Made by a program: the position numbers and the translations under genes | DNA from: CAIUMH01 sp963758555 | Lineage (GTDB): Bacteria > Actinomycetota > Acidimicrobiia > Acidimicrobiales > RAAP-2 | DNA: 64,000 nt | Direction: 5' to 3' | Assembly: GCA_963758555.1 (NCBI GenBank) | Contig: CAVWVW010000003.1 | Coordinates: 186,001 to 250,000 of the forward strand | The notes under the pieces: model-generated | The model's database searches: none | What the model was told of the DNA's origin: nothing | Seen by the model: only the letters and a program-made list of their open reading frames with translations | Part shown: positions 1 through 9,239 of the stretch, in pieces | Position numbering within the stretch: the stretch's first letter is position 1 | Layout: the number at the start of each line of letters is the position of its first letter

Positions 1-242
1 CCGACGAGGAGATCTTGGAGGCGTACCGCTACCTCGCCACTGAGGAATCGGTGTTCTGCGAACCGGCATCGGCCGCCTCCGTCGCTGGGTTGCTCAAAGT
101 CGGCGTCCCAGAGGGATCGACCGTGGTCTGCGTGCTGACGGGCAACGGCCTCAAGGATCCAGACCGTGCGATCAGCCAGATCGAGGTGCCCAAGGCCGTC
201 GAGGCCACCATGGAGGAGATCCTGAGCGCTCTCGAGGTCTGA
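1..242 (+). CDS. thrC: Threonine synthase, C-terminal end (partial)
   Basis: The window opens inside this gene; only about the last 79 residues are present, read from base 3 to the TGA at 240-242. Threonine synthase is a PLP enzyme that converts O-phospho-L-homoserine to L-threonine and phosphate in the cytoplasm. The visible part contains the family's late motif TGNGLKDPD and, before it, an EPASAAS stretch typical of the fold-type II PLP domain. The catalytic lysine lies upstream, outside the window. A 55-bp gap separates it from the next gene on the same strand. Assignment rests on a short fragment but the motif is distinctive. Confidence 0.85.
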   Translation, partial: DEEILEAYRYLATEESVFCEPASAASVAGLLKVGVPEGSTVVCVLTGNGLKDPDRAISQIEVPKAVEATMEEILSALEV

Positions 243-297
243 GCTGAGGAGAGTCAGCGTCCTCGTGCGGCTGCGAGGTGCCAGGTAGCCTCCCGCG

Positions 298-2691
298 ATG
301 GCGCGAGTCCCTCCGAGCGCTCGCCTCAGGGCGGGTCGACCGTGGAGCGGGGCGTCGATCGCCGCAGTCTGCTGGGTGGCCTTCATCGCCGTGGCGCCGC
401 TGCTGCCCGTCATCCTTCGAGGAGAGACGCTCGGACCCTTTGACCTGCTCTACAGCCACGGGCTGACGACGATCCCGGGCACCACCGTCCAGCACTACCT
501 CAACGTCGATCAGATCACCCAGAGCATCCCCTGGACCTGGCTGAGCTGGCAGGCGGTGCACCATGGCCAGCTGCCGCTGTGGAACCCGTTCAACGCGCTG
601 GGCACACCGCTGGCGTTCAACTTCCAGTCGGCTCCGTTCTCTCTGAGCTCGCTGGTGGCGTACGTAGGGCCGCTCAAGCAGGCCTACCTGGTCGAGACCA
701 TCATGAAGTCGCTCACGGCGGGCCTAGGCGTCTTGGTCCTCGGTCGCTGCCTGAAGCTCTCCACCCTTGCCTCTGTCTTCGCGGCGACTGCCTTCGAGCT
801 CAGCGCGGCCTTCCTCGCGTGGCTGGGCTGGTCCCAAGCGGGAGCAGTCGCCTGGTTGCCGTGGATGCTGGCCGCCACGTACTGCATCCTCGAGGCACGT
901 CGCCGTTCGGTCTCGGTCGCTGCCTTGGCGGTCGCCACGGCGCTCTGCGCGTTCGCTGGCCATCCCGAGACGCTGCTGATGAACCTCGGGTTCACCCTGC
1001 TCTTCGTCGGCCTGTTCATCACGATCGACTTCGCCACCGGGCGACGCCGCGGAGACGGCGTTCGCTGGCGAGAGGGCCTCGGTCGAGCCGGCGCCGCGCT
1101 CCTCGGTCTCGCCGGTGGCCTCTTGCTCGCCGCCCCGCTTTTGCTCCCCGGGATCCGGGTCTTGCAGGCTTCGGTGCGCAACGGCACCGGCGGGGGTTCG
1201 CATCGGGCTTTGCCGCTCAGCTACCTCGGTGGCCTCTTGCTCCCGGGCTTCCATGGCTTCCCCATCACCAGGGGCACCTACACCGCGCCGATCAACTACA
1301 CCCACGCGGGCATCTCCGTCGGGGCGGTCGCCGTGATCTTTGGCCTCACGGCGGCGTTTGGAGCGACCCGGCGCCGACTCACCATCCTCTTCGGGGGCCT
1401 TGGCCTCTTCTGCCTGGCCTTCTTGTTCTTCGAACCGTTCGCTCGCCTCGTCACCGACGTCCCCATCAGCTCACGGCTGCACTGGGCGCTGATCACGATG
1501 CCGCTGGCCCTCTTCTGCTCGGTGCTCGCCGGTTGGGGAGTCGACGTGCTCCGGAAGGGGTGGCGGACACCTCGCGTCCAGATCGCGTTCGGAGCATCCA
1601 TCACGTTGACCGGACTCGGTCTGCTCGGACTGTGGCTGTCGCATCTTCACCACCGGCTCGCTGGATCGCTGGGTGCTGAGCAAGCTCGCTCTCTGCTCTG
1701 GCCGCTGCTGGGCGTGCTCGTCGCCTCAGTGGTGCTCGTCGTCTTCGTTTGCACCAGCCGCACGCACGCCAGAGCCACCCATCGACGGTCGCCCACGCGA
1801 TCGCCTGGATCGCTCGGGGTCGTCTCCTTGGTAGCCCTCGGTCTGCTGACCTGCTTGCTCACCGCTCCTCACCTGTGGTCGAGCTCGTCGAAGTTCTTCG
1901 CCACCACCCCCGCGGTGGCCTCGCTCGAGCGAGCGACGCATGGCGCGCGGATCGGCCTCGGGGGCTGTGAGCTCCTGCACGGCAACGTGCCTGGGACGGG
2001 CATCCTCGTGGACTCGAACATCGCCTACGGCGTCTCGGAGTTCGCGGCTTACGACCCGATCATCACCAAGGCGCTCTTCGAGTCCTACGAGCGAGCGAGC
2101 GGCGCCGTGGACCGCGACAAGAAGAAGAAGGGTGCGATCTGCCCGTCGATCACCTCAGCCCGGGTGGCACGGCACTTCGGTGTCGCCTTCGTCCTCGAGC
2201 CGCCTGGCGCGCCCGGCCCACCGGGGACGACCTACGACGAGACCATCGCAGGCGAGGGGCTCTTCAAGGTCCCTGGCGCGGGCCTGGCCACCCTCAGCGC
2301 CCAGGGAGCGGCTCCCGATCAGGCGAGCGCCCAGGTGCTGCCGGTGACGTTTCCCTCGTATTCCAAGCTGCTCGTCAATGCTCGAGTCGCGGAGACCTCG
2401 ACGCTCTACGTCCACGAGGAGGCGTCTGCCGGCTGGCACGTCTCCGTCGACGGCAAACCAGTTCCGTTCGCCCGCTACGACGGGGTGATGTTCAAGATCA
2501 CGCTGCCGAAGGGTCGCCATCTCGTGGCGTTGAGCTATCAGCCTGCCTCCTTCTCCTGGGGAGTGGTCCTGGCCACGGGCACCTTGCTTGCTCTCGGAGG
2601 GTGGATCGGGTTCGACCGCCGGCGCCGGCGCCGAGTGAACGAGGAGGCCAGGGAGGGGCCAGAGCTGTCTGGAGCCACGAATTCGCCTTGA
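298..2691 (+). CDS. YfhO-family polytopic membrane protein
   Basis: A 797-residue protein with about a dozen hydrophobic segments through the first two thirds, a largely soluble stretch from roughly residue 530 to 755, and one last membrane helix near residues 755-775 followed by an Arg-rich tail. The region around residues 710-750 carries the pattern GWHVSVDGKPV ... LPKGRHLVALSYQP, characteristic of the C-terminus of the bacterial YfhO family (GT-C-like membrane proteins linked in Firmicutes to lipoteichoic acid glycosylation). The N-terminal part has W/P-rich loops as expected of polyprenyl-linked glycosyltransferases. The acceptor is unknown here. ATG at 298 is used; no strong Shine-Dalgarno is visible. 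The neighbours thrC and rho give no functional hint. Confidence 0.75.
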   Translation: MARVPPSARLRAGRPWSGASIAAVCWVAFIAVAPLLPVILRGETLGPFDLLYSHGLTTIPGTTVQHYLNVDQITQSIPWTWLSWQAVHHGQLPLWNPFNALGTPLAFNFQSAPFSLSSLVAYVGPLKQAYLVETIMKSLTAGLGVLVLGRCLKLSTLASVFAATAFELSAAFLAWLGWSQAGAVAWLPWMLAATYCILEARRRSVSVAALAVATALCAFAGHPETLLMNLGFTLLFVGLFITIDFATGRRRGDGVRWREGLGRAGAALLGLAGGLLLAAPLLLPGIRVLQASVRNGTGGGSHRALPLSYLGGLLLPGFHGFPITRGTYTAPINYTHAGISVGAVAVIFGLTAAFGATRRRLTILFGGLGLFCLAFLFFEPFARLVTDVPISSRLHWALITMPLALFCSVLAGWGVDVLRKGWRTPRVQIAFGASITLTGLGLLGLWLSHLHHRLAGSLGAEQARSLLWPLLGVLVASVVLVVFVCTSRTHARATHRRSPTRSPGSLGVVSLVALGLLTCLLTAPHLWSSSSKFFATTPAVASLERATHGARIGLGGCELLHGNVPGTGILVDSNIAYGVSEFAAYDPIITKALFESYERASGAVDRDKKKKGAICPSITSARVARHFGVAFVLEPPGAPGPPGTTYDETIAGEGLFKVPGAGLATLSAQGAAPDQASAQVLPVTFPSYSKLLVNARVAETSTLYVHEEASAGWHVSVDGKPVPFARYDGVMFKITLPKGRHLVALSYQPASFSWGVVLATGTLLALGGWIGFDRRRRRRVNEEAREGPELSGATNSP

Positions 2692-2916
2692 AGCCGCCCT
2701 TGCGTTGCAAGGCCCCATCAGGATCGCTAGGGTGGAGATGTTCCCCTCCGGTCCCGTGACACCACGGCGAGGGCGCTCCTGCAGATTGCATCGCAGGGCC
2801 AACCGCGGAGAACGCACCTCCGGGAGCGAGCACCTCTGCTCGAGCCCATTCCTGATCTTCCCCGAATGCACGCGCAAACCACGTGTGCTCGGAAGAGAGA
2901 AAGCGAGAGGAAGCAC

Positions 2917-4596
2917 ATGACTTCCGATACCCAGCTCGGCCGTTCGGTCCTTGAATCCAAGGAGCGCACCGAGCTTCAGGCCATCGCAGAGCAGCTGAGC
3001 GTCAAGACGACCAGCCGCATGAAGAAGGCCGATCTCATCGCTGAGATCCTGACCGCCGCCGGTGTGGGCGCAGAGGCCCCTGCCTCCGTCGAGACCAACA
3101 CCGCTCCAAGCGGAGCGACCTCGGGGCGACCCGCTCGAGCCAAGGCTCCTGAGACCCCGGCCGAAGAGCCTCGAGAGGGCGCTTTGGTGACCGAGGCAGC
3201 CGCCGAGCCCGGCGCTGTGGCCACCGCTACCGTCACCGAGACGACCAGCGAGGAGCCGCGCACCGAGCGTCCTGCCCGTCAAGGTGGCCAGGGCAACCAG
3301 AGCGGCTCGCGTCAGGGCGGCCAGAGCAACCAGAACAACCAGGGCAACCAGAATGCTGAGCCCGGGAACCGCCGCAACCGCCGCAACCGCCGTGGTCGTG
3401 AGCGAGGCGAGCGGGGCGAGCGCGATCTGCAGAGCGGCGCAGACACGCCGTACCAGGGCGACCTCATCGAATGCCGTGGCCTCCTTGACCTTCGAGACGA
3501 GGGCTACGGCTTCCTGCGCAGCGAGGGCTATCTCCCGTCGAACAAGGACGTCTACGTCTCGATCAGCCAGGCTCGCAAGTTCGCGCTCCGCAAGGGCGAC
3601 GCCATCGAAGGCGCCTTCCGCCCGGCGGGGAGCAACGAGAAGTACCCGGCCCTCATCCGGATCGACACCATCGCGGGCATGGACCCCGAGAAGGCTCGCG
3701 AGCGTCGTCGCTTCGAGGACCTGACCCCACTGTTCCCCGACGAGAAGCTCACCTTGGAGCAGCCGGGCACGTCAGAGAACCTGACGGCCCGCATCGTGGA
3801 CCTCATCAGCCCCATCGGCAAGGGCCAGCGAGGCCTGATCGTGTCGCCACCCAAGGCGGGCAAGACCACGGTGATGAAGCAGATCGCCCACTCCATCGAG
3901 GCCAACAACCCCGACGTCCACCTCATGGTCCTCTTGGTCGACGAACGCCCCGAAGAGGTCACCGACATGCGTCGCTCCGTCCAAGGTGAGGTCATCGCCT
4001 CGACGTTCGACCGACCTTCCGACGAGCACACCCACGTCGCTGAGCTCGCCATCGAGCGAGCGAAGCGCCTCGTCGAGCTGGGCAAGGACGTGGTCATCAT
4101 CCTTGACGGGATCACCCGCTTGGCCCGTGCCTACAACATCTCGGCTCCGGCCTCCGGGCGGATCATGTCCGGCGGCGTGGACTCGGCGGCGCTGTACCCG
4201 CCGAAGAAGTTCTTCGGTGCGGCGCGCAACATCGAAGAGGGCGGCTCGCTCACCATCTTGGCCACGGCGTTGGTCGAGACGGGCTCGAAGATGGACGAGG
4301 TGATCTTCGAGGAGTTCAAGGGCACCGGCAACATGGAGCTCCGCTTGGATCGCCGCTTGGCGGAGCGCAGGCTCTACCCGTCGATCGACGTGAACGCCAG
4401 CTCGACCCGTCATGAGGAGCTCTTGTTCGAGCGAGGTCAGCTCCAGCAGGTCTGGAAGCTGCGTCGAGTCCTCAACGCGCTGGCCTCCGAGGGAACGGGC
4501 GCTGCAGGTCTCGAGCTTCTGATGGACAAGATCAAGACCACCGAGTCGAACGATGAGTTCCTCGCCGAGATCGCCAAGGGTCAACCCGGAGGGTGA
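2917..4596 (+). CDS. rho: Transcription termination factor Rho
   Basis: Hexameric RNA-dependent ATPase that ends transcription. Start ATG 2917 (559 aa) is preferred to the in-frame ATG at 2866 because GAGAGGAAG lies just upstream. Domains in order: Rho_N helix-extension-helix (residues about 10-45), a long disordered acidic then Gly/Asn/Gln/Arg-rich insertion (about 50-180), an OB-fold RNA-binding domain (about 185-265) and the RecA-like ATPase (about 280-540). The P-loop is SPPKAGKT (about 310-317); the Walker B region reads LDGITRLARAYN, and the Q/R-loop segment and GGSLTILATALVETG follow. Oddity: the residue after the Walker B Asp is Gly398, where E. coli has Ser266, a bicyclomycin contact. 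The insertion is larger than in E. coli and is typical of Actinobacteria. Confidence 0.97.
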   Translation: MTSDTQLGRSVLESKERTELQAIAEQLSVKTTSRMKKADLIAEILTAAGVGAEAPASVETNTAPSGATSGRPARAKAPETPAEEPREGALVTEAAAEPGAVATATVTETTSEEPRTERPARQGGQGNQSGSRQGGQSNQNNQGNQNAEPGNRRNRRNRRGRERGERGERDLQSGADTPYQGDLIECRGLLDLRDEGYGFLRSEGYLPSNKDVYVSISQARKFALRKGDAIEGAFRPAGSNEKYPALIRIDTIAGMDPEKARERRRFEDLTPLFPDEKLTLEQPGTSENLTARIVDLISPIGKGQRGLIVSPPKAGKTTVMKQIAHSIEANNPDVHLMVLLVDERPEEVTDMRRSVQGEVIASTFDRPSDEHTHVAELAIERAKRLVELGKDVVIILDGITRLARAYNISAPASGRIMSGGVDSAALYPPKKFFGAARNIEEGGSLTILATALVETGSKMDEVIFEEFKGTGNMELRLDRRLAERRLYPSIDVNASSTRHEELLFERGQLQQVWKLRRVLNALASEGTGAAGLELLMDKIKTTESNDEFLAEIAKGQPGG

Positions 4597-4656
4597 TCCT
4601 TGGGTGGTCTGAGCCCCTAGACTGTTACATCCGCAGTACGTGTAAGGAGTACGCAC

Positions 4657-4878
4657 ATGAAGACTGACATTCACCCCACCTACGTCGAGGCGACCGTCCA
4701 CTGCTCGTGCGGCAACACCTTCACGACCCGCTCGACCAAGGCCGAGCTGCGCTCTGAGCTGTGCAACGAGTGCCACCCCTTCTACACCGGCAAGCAGAAG
4801 CTGGTGGACTCCGGTGGTCGCGTCGATCGGTTCAACCGTCGCTACGGGAACCGCAAGACCAAGTCCGCCAAGTCCTGA
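4657..4878 (+). CDS. rpmE: 50S ribosomal protein L31 (zinc-binding form)
   Basis: 73-residue ribosomal protein L31. Cys16, Cys18, Cys36 and Cys39 form the zinc-ribbon set of the C+ type, and the opening MKTDIHPTY is the family hallmark. AAGGAG lies about 8 bases before the ATG. It follows rho and precedes prfA, the usual bacterial order. Because the zinc-binding form is present, a zinc-free paralogue, if any, lies outside this window. Confidence 0.96.
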   Translation: MKTDIHPTYVEATVHCSCGNTFTTRSTKAELRSELCNECHPFYTGKQKLVDSGGRVDRFNRRYGNRKTKSAKS

Positions 4879-4886
4879 GCCACCTT

Positions 4887-4903
4887 CGCCCCTTGGTGGG
4901 GCG
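4887..4903 (+). terminator. Hairpin between rpmE and prfA
   Basis: CGCCCC, a 5-base loop TTGGT, then GGGGCG form a perfect 6-bp stem in the short gap after the rpmE stop. No U-run follows, so it may be an attenuator or mRNA stabiliser rather than a classical terminator. Confidence 0.4.
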
Positions 4904-4919
4904 CTGGGGGTGAGCAGCC

Positions 4920-5990
4920 ATGCTTGATGACCGTCTCGATGCGATCGAGGCCGAGTTCACCGAGGTAGAAGCGCGACTCTCGTCGCCTGAGATCTCGTCG
5001 AACCCGACGCTGCTGCGCGACCTGTCGCGTCGTCACAAGGAGCTCTCGGCGATCGTCGAGGTCTACCGACGTCTGCGCGCCTCGCGTGACGACGCGGCCA
5101 CAGCGACCCAGCTGCTCGAGGTGGCTGAGGGTGGCGAGCGCGACGAGCTCCGAGCCGAGTTCGAGCGAGCCACCGCCGACACGGCGGCTGCTGAAGACGA
5201 GCTCCAAGTCCTGCTCTTGCCGAAGGACCCCAACGACGGGCGCAACGTCATCGTCGAGATCCGGGGAGCGGAGGGGGGCGAGGAAGCCAACCTGTTCGCC
5301 CGCGACCTCTTCGACATGTACCAGCACTACGCGTCCCGCCGGGGCTGGAAGCTCGAGGTCCTCGAGGAGGCAGCCTCCGAGCAAGGTGGCCTTGATGAGG
5401 TGGTCTTCGTGGTGAAGGGAGATGACACCTGGAGCCACCTCGAGCACGAAGGAGGCACGCACCGCGTCCAGCGCGTGCCCACGACGGAGGCCAAGGGTCG
5501 CATCCACACCTCGGCGGCCACCGTGACCGTGCTGCCCGAAGCTGAAGAAGTCGACGTCCAGATCGATCCGAATGACCTCAAGATCGACGTGTACCGCTCG
5601 AGTGGTCCGGGGGGCCAGAGCGTGAACACCACCGACTCGGCCGTGCGCATCACCCACATGCCGACCGGCATCGTCGTGGCCATGCAGGACGAGAAGTCTC
5701 AGATCCAGAACCGGGCCAAGGCCATGATCGTGCTCCGCTCCCGTCTGCTCAAAGCTGCGCAGGACGAAGCGGCCGCCGAGCTCGGTGACCTCCGGCGCTC
5801 ACAGGTCGGCAGCGGTGGACGCGGCGAGAAGATCCGGACGTACAACTTCAAAGAGTCTCGGGTGACCGACCACCGGATCAACCTGACCCTCTACAAGCTC
5901 GATGCCGTCTTGGCTGGCGACCTCGACGAGATCGTCGATGCGCTCATGGCGGCCAAGCGGACCAAGCAGCTCACCGATCCAGGTGCCTGA
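4920..5990 (+). CDS. prfA: Peptide chain release factor 1
   Basis: 356-residue class I release factor reading UAA and UAG. The anticodon-like tripeptide is Pro187-Thr188-Thr189 (RF1 type PxT, not the SPF of RF2), and the GGQ motif that triggers peptidyl-tRNA hydrolysis is at residues 231-233 inside SSGPGGQSVNTTDSAV. An N-terminal helical domain covers residues 1-90. Length matches the family. It overlaps by 8 bases with prmC, whose product methylates the GGQ glutamine, a conserved functional pair. Confidence 0.97.
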   Translation: MLDDRLDAIEAEFTEVEARLSSPEISSNPTLLRDLSRRHKELSAIVEVYRRLRASRDDAATATQLLEVAEGGERDELRAEFERATADTAAAEDELQVLLLPKDPNDGRNVIVEIRGAEGGEEANLFARDLFDMYQHYASRRGWKLEVLEEAASEQGGLDEVVFVVKGDDTWSHLEHEGGTHRVQRVPTTEAKGRIHTSAATVTVLPEAEEVDVQIDPNDLKIDVYRSSGPGGQSVNTTDSAVRITHMPTGIVVAMQDEKSQIQNRAKAMIVLRSRLLKAAQDEAAAELGDLRRSQVGSGGRGEKIRTYNFKESRVTDHRINLTLYKLDAVLAGDLDEIVDALMAAKRTKQLTDPGA

Positions 5991-6804
5991 CGAGATCGTC
6001 GCAGAGCTGACGGCGCTCGTCGGTCGGCGAGAGGCCACCTGGATCTACGAGCACGCGGTCACCCAGGGTTCTGAGGGCGTGACCGAGCGCGCCCGAGGAC
6101 TCGCCAAGCGACGAGCCCAAGGCGAACCCCTCCAGTACGTCTTGGGCACGTGGCCGTTTCGAACCCTTGAGCTCGAGGTCGGCCCCGAGGCACTGGTGCC
6201 ACGACCCGAGACCGAGCAGGTGGTCGAGATCGCCTTGGGTCGATGGCGAGAGCAGCGGCCCGGCCAAGGTGACGTCGTGCTCGTCGATCTCGGCACTGGA
6301 TCAGGCGCGATCGGGCTGAGCGTGGCCCACGAGCTGGCCAGCGAGACCCCAGTCAGGCTGTGGCTCACTGATCGCTCAGGTGCCGCGCTCGATCTGGCTC
6401 GCCGGAACGCGGCGCGGCTCGAGATCAAGGCGAGCTTCGGAGAGGGATCGTGGTTCGCTGCCCTCGATGAAGCCCTCGCTGGCGGTGTCCACCTCCTAAT
6501 GGCCAATCCGCCCTACGTCCCGATCGAGCTGGCTGGCAGCTTGGACCCGGTCGTGGCCCACGAGCCACCGGAGGCGCTGTACGCACCCCGAGGATCGCAG
6601 GGCACGCCCGGCTTCTCAGACGTGGAGTCCGTGCTGTGCGGCGCGCCGGGATGGCTGGCACCTGGAGGCATCCTCGTGCTCGAGATGGGGGAGGGACAGG
6701 TCGAGGTGGCTGTCGAGCTCGCCTGGGAGCTGGGCTTCATCGACGTGGTGGGCTTCTGCGACCTCGCAGCGAAGCCCCGCGGCGTGGTGGCCAGCATCCC
6801 GTGA
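5983..6804 (+). CDS. prmC: Release factor glutamine methyltransferase PrmC (HemK)
   Basis: SAM-dependent methyltransferase that N5-methylates the GGQ glutamine of release factors. GTG 5983 is chosen because it overlaps the end of prfA and begins the conserved N-terminal helical domain; upstream in-frame codons lie inside prfA and look like noise. The protein is 273 residues. The SAM-binding motif VDLGTGSGAIGLS is near residues 100-112 and the substrate-glutamine clamp N175-P-P-Y178 is intact. EPLQYVLG (about 44-51) and LVPRPETE (about 70-77) are family signatures. Confidence 0.94.
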   Translation: MPDEIVAELTALVGRREATWIYEHAVTQGSEGVTERARGLAKRRAQGEPLQYVLGTWPFRTLELEVGPEALVPRPETEQVVEIALGRWREQRPGQGDVVLVDLGTGSGAIGLSVAHELASETPVRLWLTDRSGAALDLARRNAARLEIKASFGEGSWFAALDEALAGGVHLLMANPPYVPIELAGSLDPVVAHEPPEALYAPRGSQGTPGFSDVESVLCGAPGWLAPGGILVLEMGEGQVEVAVELAWELGFIDVVGFCDLAAKPRGVVASIP

Positions 6805-7409
6805 GGACCTTTGGTGCCGATGACCTCGCCGAGGTGGCCAGGGCCCTTGACGTCGGCCAGGTGGTCGCCTTGCCCACCGACACCGTCTACGGCCTCGGCG
6901 CCCGACCCGATGATGTTCGTGGCGTCGAAGCCATCTTTCGGATGAAGGGTCGTCCGGCCTCGCTCGCGCTGCCGATCCTGGCGGCTTCGCTCGACGATGC
7001 GATCGCCCTGGTCGGCACGCTGCCTGTTGCCGCCCGTGAGCTCGCGCACGCCTTCTGGCCCGGTCCGGTGACGCTCGTCGTCGAAGCGCCAGAGCGCTTG
7101 GCTCACCAGGTCCGCTCAGAGAGCGCCACGGTGGGGCTGCGCGTGCCGGACCTCGAGCTGACTCGACAGCTCCTGGCGCGCTCGGGACCGTTGGCCGTGA
7201 CGAGCGCGAACCGCCATGGTGACGCACCGTGCACGTCGGCCGAGGAGGTCAGGCGCTGCTTTGCTCGCCCCCCCCGACCGAGCGGGGTGCTCGACGGGGG
7301 AGTCTCGACACGTGTGGCGTCCACGGTGGTCGCCGTTCGGGGGACGTCAATCGAGATCTTGCGGCACGGCGCGCTCAGTGAGGACGAGCTTCGAGCCGTC
7401 CTCAGCTGA
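6801..7409 (+). CDS. tsaC: L-threonylcarbamoyladenylate synthase (Sua5/YwlC/YrdC family)
   Basis: Makes threonylcarbamoyl-AMP from threonine, bicarbonate and ATP for the t6A37 tRNA modification. GTG 6801 overlaps the prmC stop in a GTGA, giving about 202 residues. Signatures: VVALPTDTVYGLG (about 21-33), IFRMKGRPASLALPIL (KxRP nucleotide-binding patch) and VTSANRHGDAP (SAN motif, about 133-143). The C-terminal Sua5 domain of the longer form is absent, so this is the short TsaC-like version. Coupling with prmC and prfA groups translation-accuracy functions. Confidence 0.92.
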   Translation: MRTFGADDLAEVARALDVGQVVALPTDTVYGLGARPDDVRGVEAIFRMKGRPASLALPILAASLDDAIALVGTLPVAARELAHAFWPGPVTLVVEAPERLAHQVRSESATVGLRVPDLELTRQLLARSGPLAVTSANRHGDAPCTSAEEVRRCFARPPRPSGVLDGGVSTRVASTVVAVRGTSIEILRHGALSEDELRAVLS

Positions 7410-7456
7410 AAGGTCGCTCGCCCTTGGTGCGAGGCGTCCTCGGTAGCATGGGCGCG

Positions 7457-7930
7457 ATGCGCATCGCCCTTGCCTCCGACCACGCGGCCGTCACGCTGAA
7501 ATCCCAGGTGCTCGAGCACCTCGACGGTCGAGGCTACGAGATCCGAGATCTGGGCACCGACGACCCCACGGTGTCGGTCGACTACCCCGACTACGGCGCA
7601 GCCGTCGGACGGGCGGTCGCCACCGGCTCGGCTGACCTCGGCATCGCGCTCTGCGGCTCAGGGATCGGCATCGCCATGGCAGCCAACAAGATCGCCGGCG
7701 TGAGAGCCGCCGTGATCTGGGACGTCACCACAGGCCATCTCGCTCGAGAGCACAACCACGCCAACGTCATCTGCCTCGGAGAGCGGGTCACGGGCGCCAG
7801 CACGGCGCTCGAGGCCATCGACGCCTACCTGGCGGCCACGCCAGCCGAGGGCCGGCACCTCCGTCGGATCGACAAGCTGGCTGCGCTCGATGACGCCGCG
7901 TCGCTGCCACCCGAGATCGAGGAGCGCTGA
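7457..7930 (+). CDS. rpiB: Ribose-5-phosphate isomerase B (RpiB/LacA/LacB family)
   Basis: Interconverts ribose 5-phosphate and ribulose 5-phosphate in the pentose phosphate pathway. ATG 7457 starts the conserved MRIALASDHA; two other ATG/GTG codons just upstream would only add non-conserved residues. The 157-residue protein has the catalytic Cys66 in CGSGIGIAMAANK and the HNHANVICLGER segment that binds the sugar phosphate. It ends four bases before glyA, so the two are probably cotranscribed. Confidence 0.93.
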   Translation: MRIALASDHAAVTLKSQVLEHLDGRGYEIRDLGTDDPTVSVDYPDYGAAVGRAVATGSADLGIALCGSGIGIAMAANKIAGVRAAVIWDVTTGHLAREHNHANVICLGERVTGASTALEAIDAYLAATPAEGRHLRRIDKLAALDDAASLPPEIEER

Positions 7931-7934
7931 GCTG

Positions 7935-9230
7935 ATGGCTGCCGAGAACCACCTCGAGACCTGGCTGTCAGGAGATCCAGAGCTGGCGGCGCTCTTGGGC
8001 GACGAGCTGACCCGCCAGCGCACGACGCTCCAGCTGATTGCCAGTGAGAACTTCACCTCCCCCGCAGTCTTGGCTGCCACCGGCTCGGTGCTCACCAACA
8101 AGTACGCCGAGGGCTACCCGGGCCGTCGCTACTACGGCGGGAACCTCGTGGTGGATGAGGTTGAAGACCTCGCACGCGAGCGCTTGAAGCAGCTCTTCGG
8201 AGCTGAGCACGCCAACGTGCAGCCTCACTCGGGCGCCAACGCCAACGTGGCGGCCTATCTCGCACTCCTGGATCCGGGTGACACGATCCTGGCGATGCGC
8301 CTCGACCAGGGTGGTCACCTCACTCATGGCTCACCTGCCTCGCTCACGTCCAAGTTCTGGCGCTTCGTCTCCTACGGGCTCACCGAAGCCAGCGACGATT
8401 CGTCTGTGCCAGGCGAGATCATCGACCTCGACCAGGTGCGCGACCTCGCCCTCGAGCATCGGCCCAAGCTGATCGTGGCGGGAGCGACCGCCTATCCGAG
8501 GACGATCGACGCCAAGGACTACCGGGCCATCGCCGATGAGGTCGGTGCGCTCTTGATGTTCGACTGCGCTCACACAGCGGGCCTGATCGCTGGCGGTGCG
8601 CACCCGAGCCCCGTCGGGATCGCCGACGTGGTCACCTTCACCACCCACAAGACGCTGAGAGGTCCGCGCGGCGGTGCGATCCTCACCAGCGCCGAGCTGG
8701 CGAAGAAGATCGACTCGGCTATCTTCCCTGGGCTCCAAGGTGGGCCGCTCGAGCACGTCATCGCGGCGAAGGCCGTGGCGTTCAAAGAGGCGCTCGATCC
8801 GAGCTTCACGACCTACGCCCACCAGGTGGTCACCAACGCGCAGGCCCTGGCCGCTGCCCTCGAGGCAGAAGGCTTCCGACTCGTCTCGAACGGCACCGAC
8901 AACCACCTGGTGCTCGTCGACCTCCGTACCTTCGACGCCGAGCTGACGGGGAAGGAAGCCTCCGCAGTGATGGACCGAGCCGGGATCACCGCCAACTTCA
9001 ACACCATCCCCAATGACCCCCGGAGCCCCTTCGTCGCCTCGGGTGTCCGACTGGGCTCGGCCGCGGAGACCACTGCCGGGATGGGACCAGAGGAGATGCG
9101 AACCATCGCTGCCTTCATGGGAGCCGTGCTCCGCCAGCGCGACGAGGCCACCGTCGACGCGGTGCGCGGACAGGTCGCCGAGCTCTGCTCGCGCTTCGAC
9201 CCTTACGCAGCGCTCGTCGATCAGGGGTAG
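7935..9230 (+). CDS. glyA: Serine hydroxymethyltransferase
   Basis: PLP enzyme that converts serine and tetrahydrofolate to glycine and methylene-THF. It has 431 residues, close to the family norm. The PLP lysine is Lys239 in TTHKTLRGPRGG; LIASENF (34-40), the YAEGYPGRRYYGG segment and LQGGPLEH are all present. ATG 7935 is used because it opens the conserved region; upstream codons lie in rpiB. Its position between rpiB and a cell-envelope transferase suggests a mixed housekeeping operon. Confidence 0.97.
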   Translation: MAAENHLETWLSGDPELAALLGDELTRQRTTLQLIASENFTSPAVLAATGSVLTNKYAEGYPGRRYYGGNLVVDEVEDLARERLKQLFGAEHANVQPHSGANANVAAYLALLDPGDTILAMRLDQGGHLTHGSPASLTSKFWRFVSYGLTEASDDSSVPGEIIDLDQVRDLALEHRPKLIVAGATAYPRTIDAKDYRAIADEVGALLMFDCAHTAGLIAGGAHPSPVGIADVVTFTTHKTLRGPRGGAILTSAELAKKIDSAIFPGLQGGPLEHVIAAKAVAFKEALDPSFTTYAHQVVTNAQALAAALEAEGFRLVSNGTDNHLVLVDLRTFDAELTGKEASAVMDRAGITANFNTIPNDPRSPFVASGVRLGSAAETTAGMGPEEMRTIAAFMGAVLRQRDEATVDAVRGQVAELCSRFDPYAALVDQG

Positions 9231-9239
9231 CCGAGTCTC

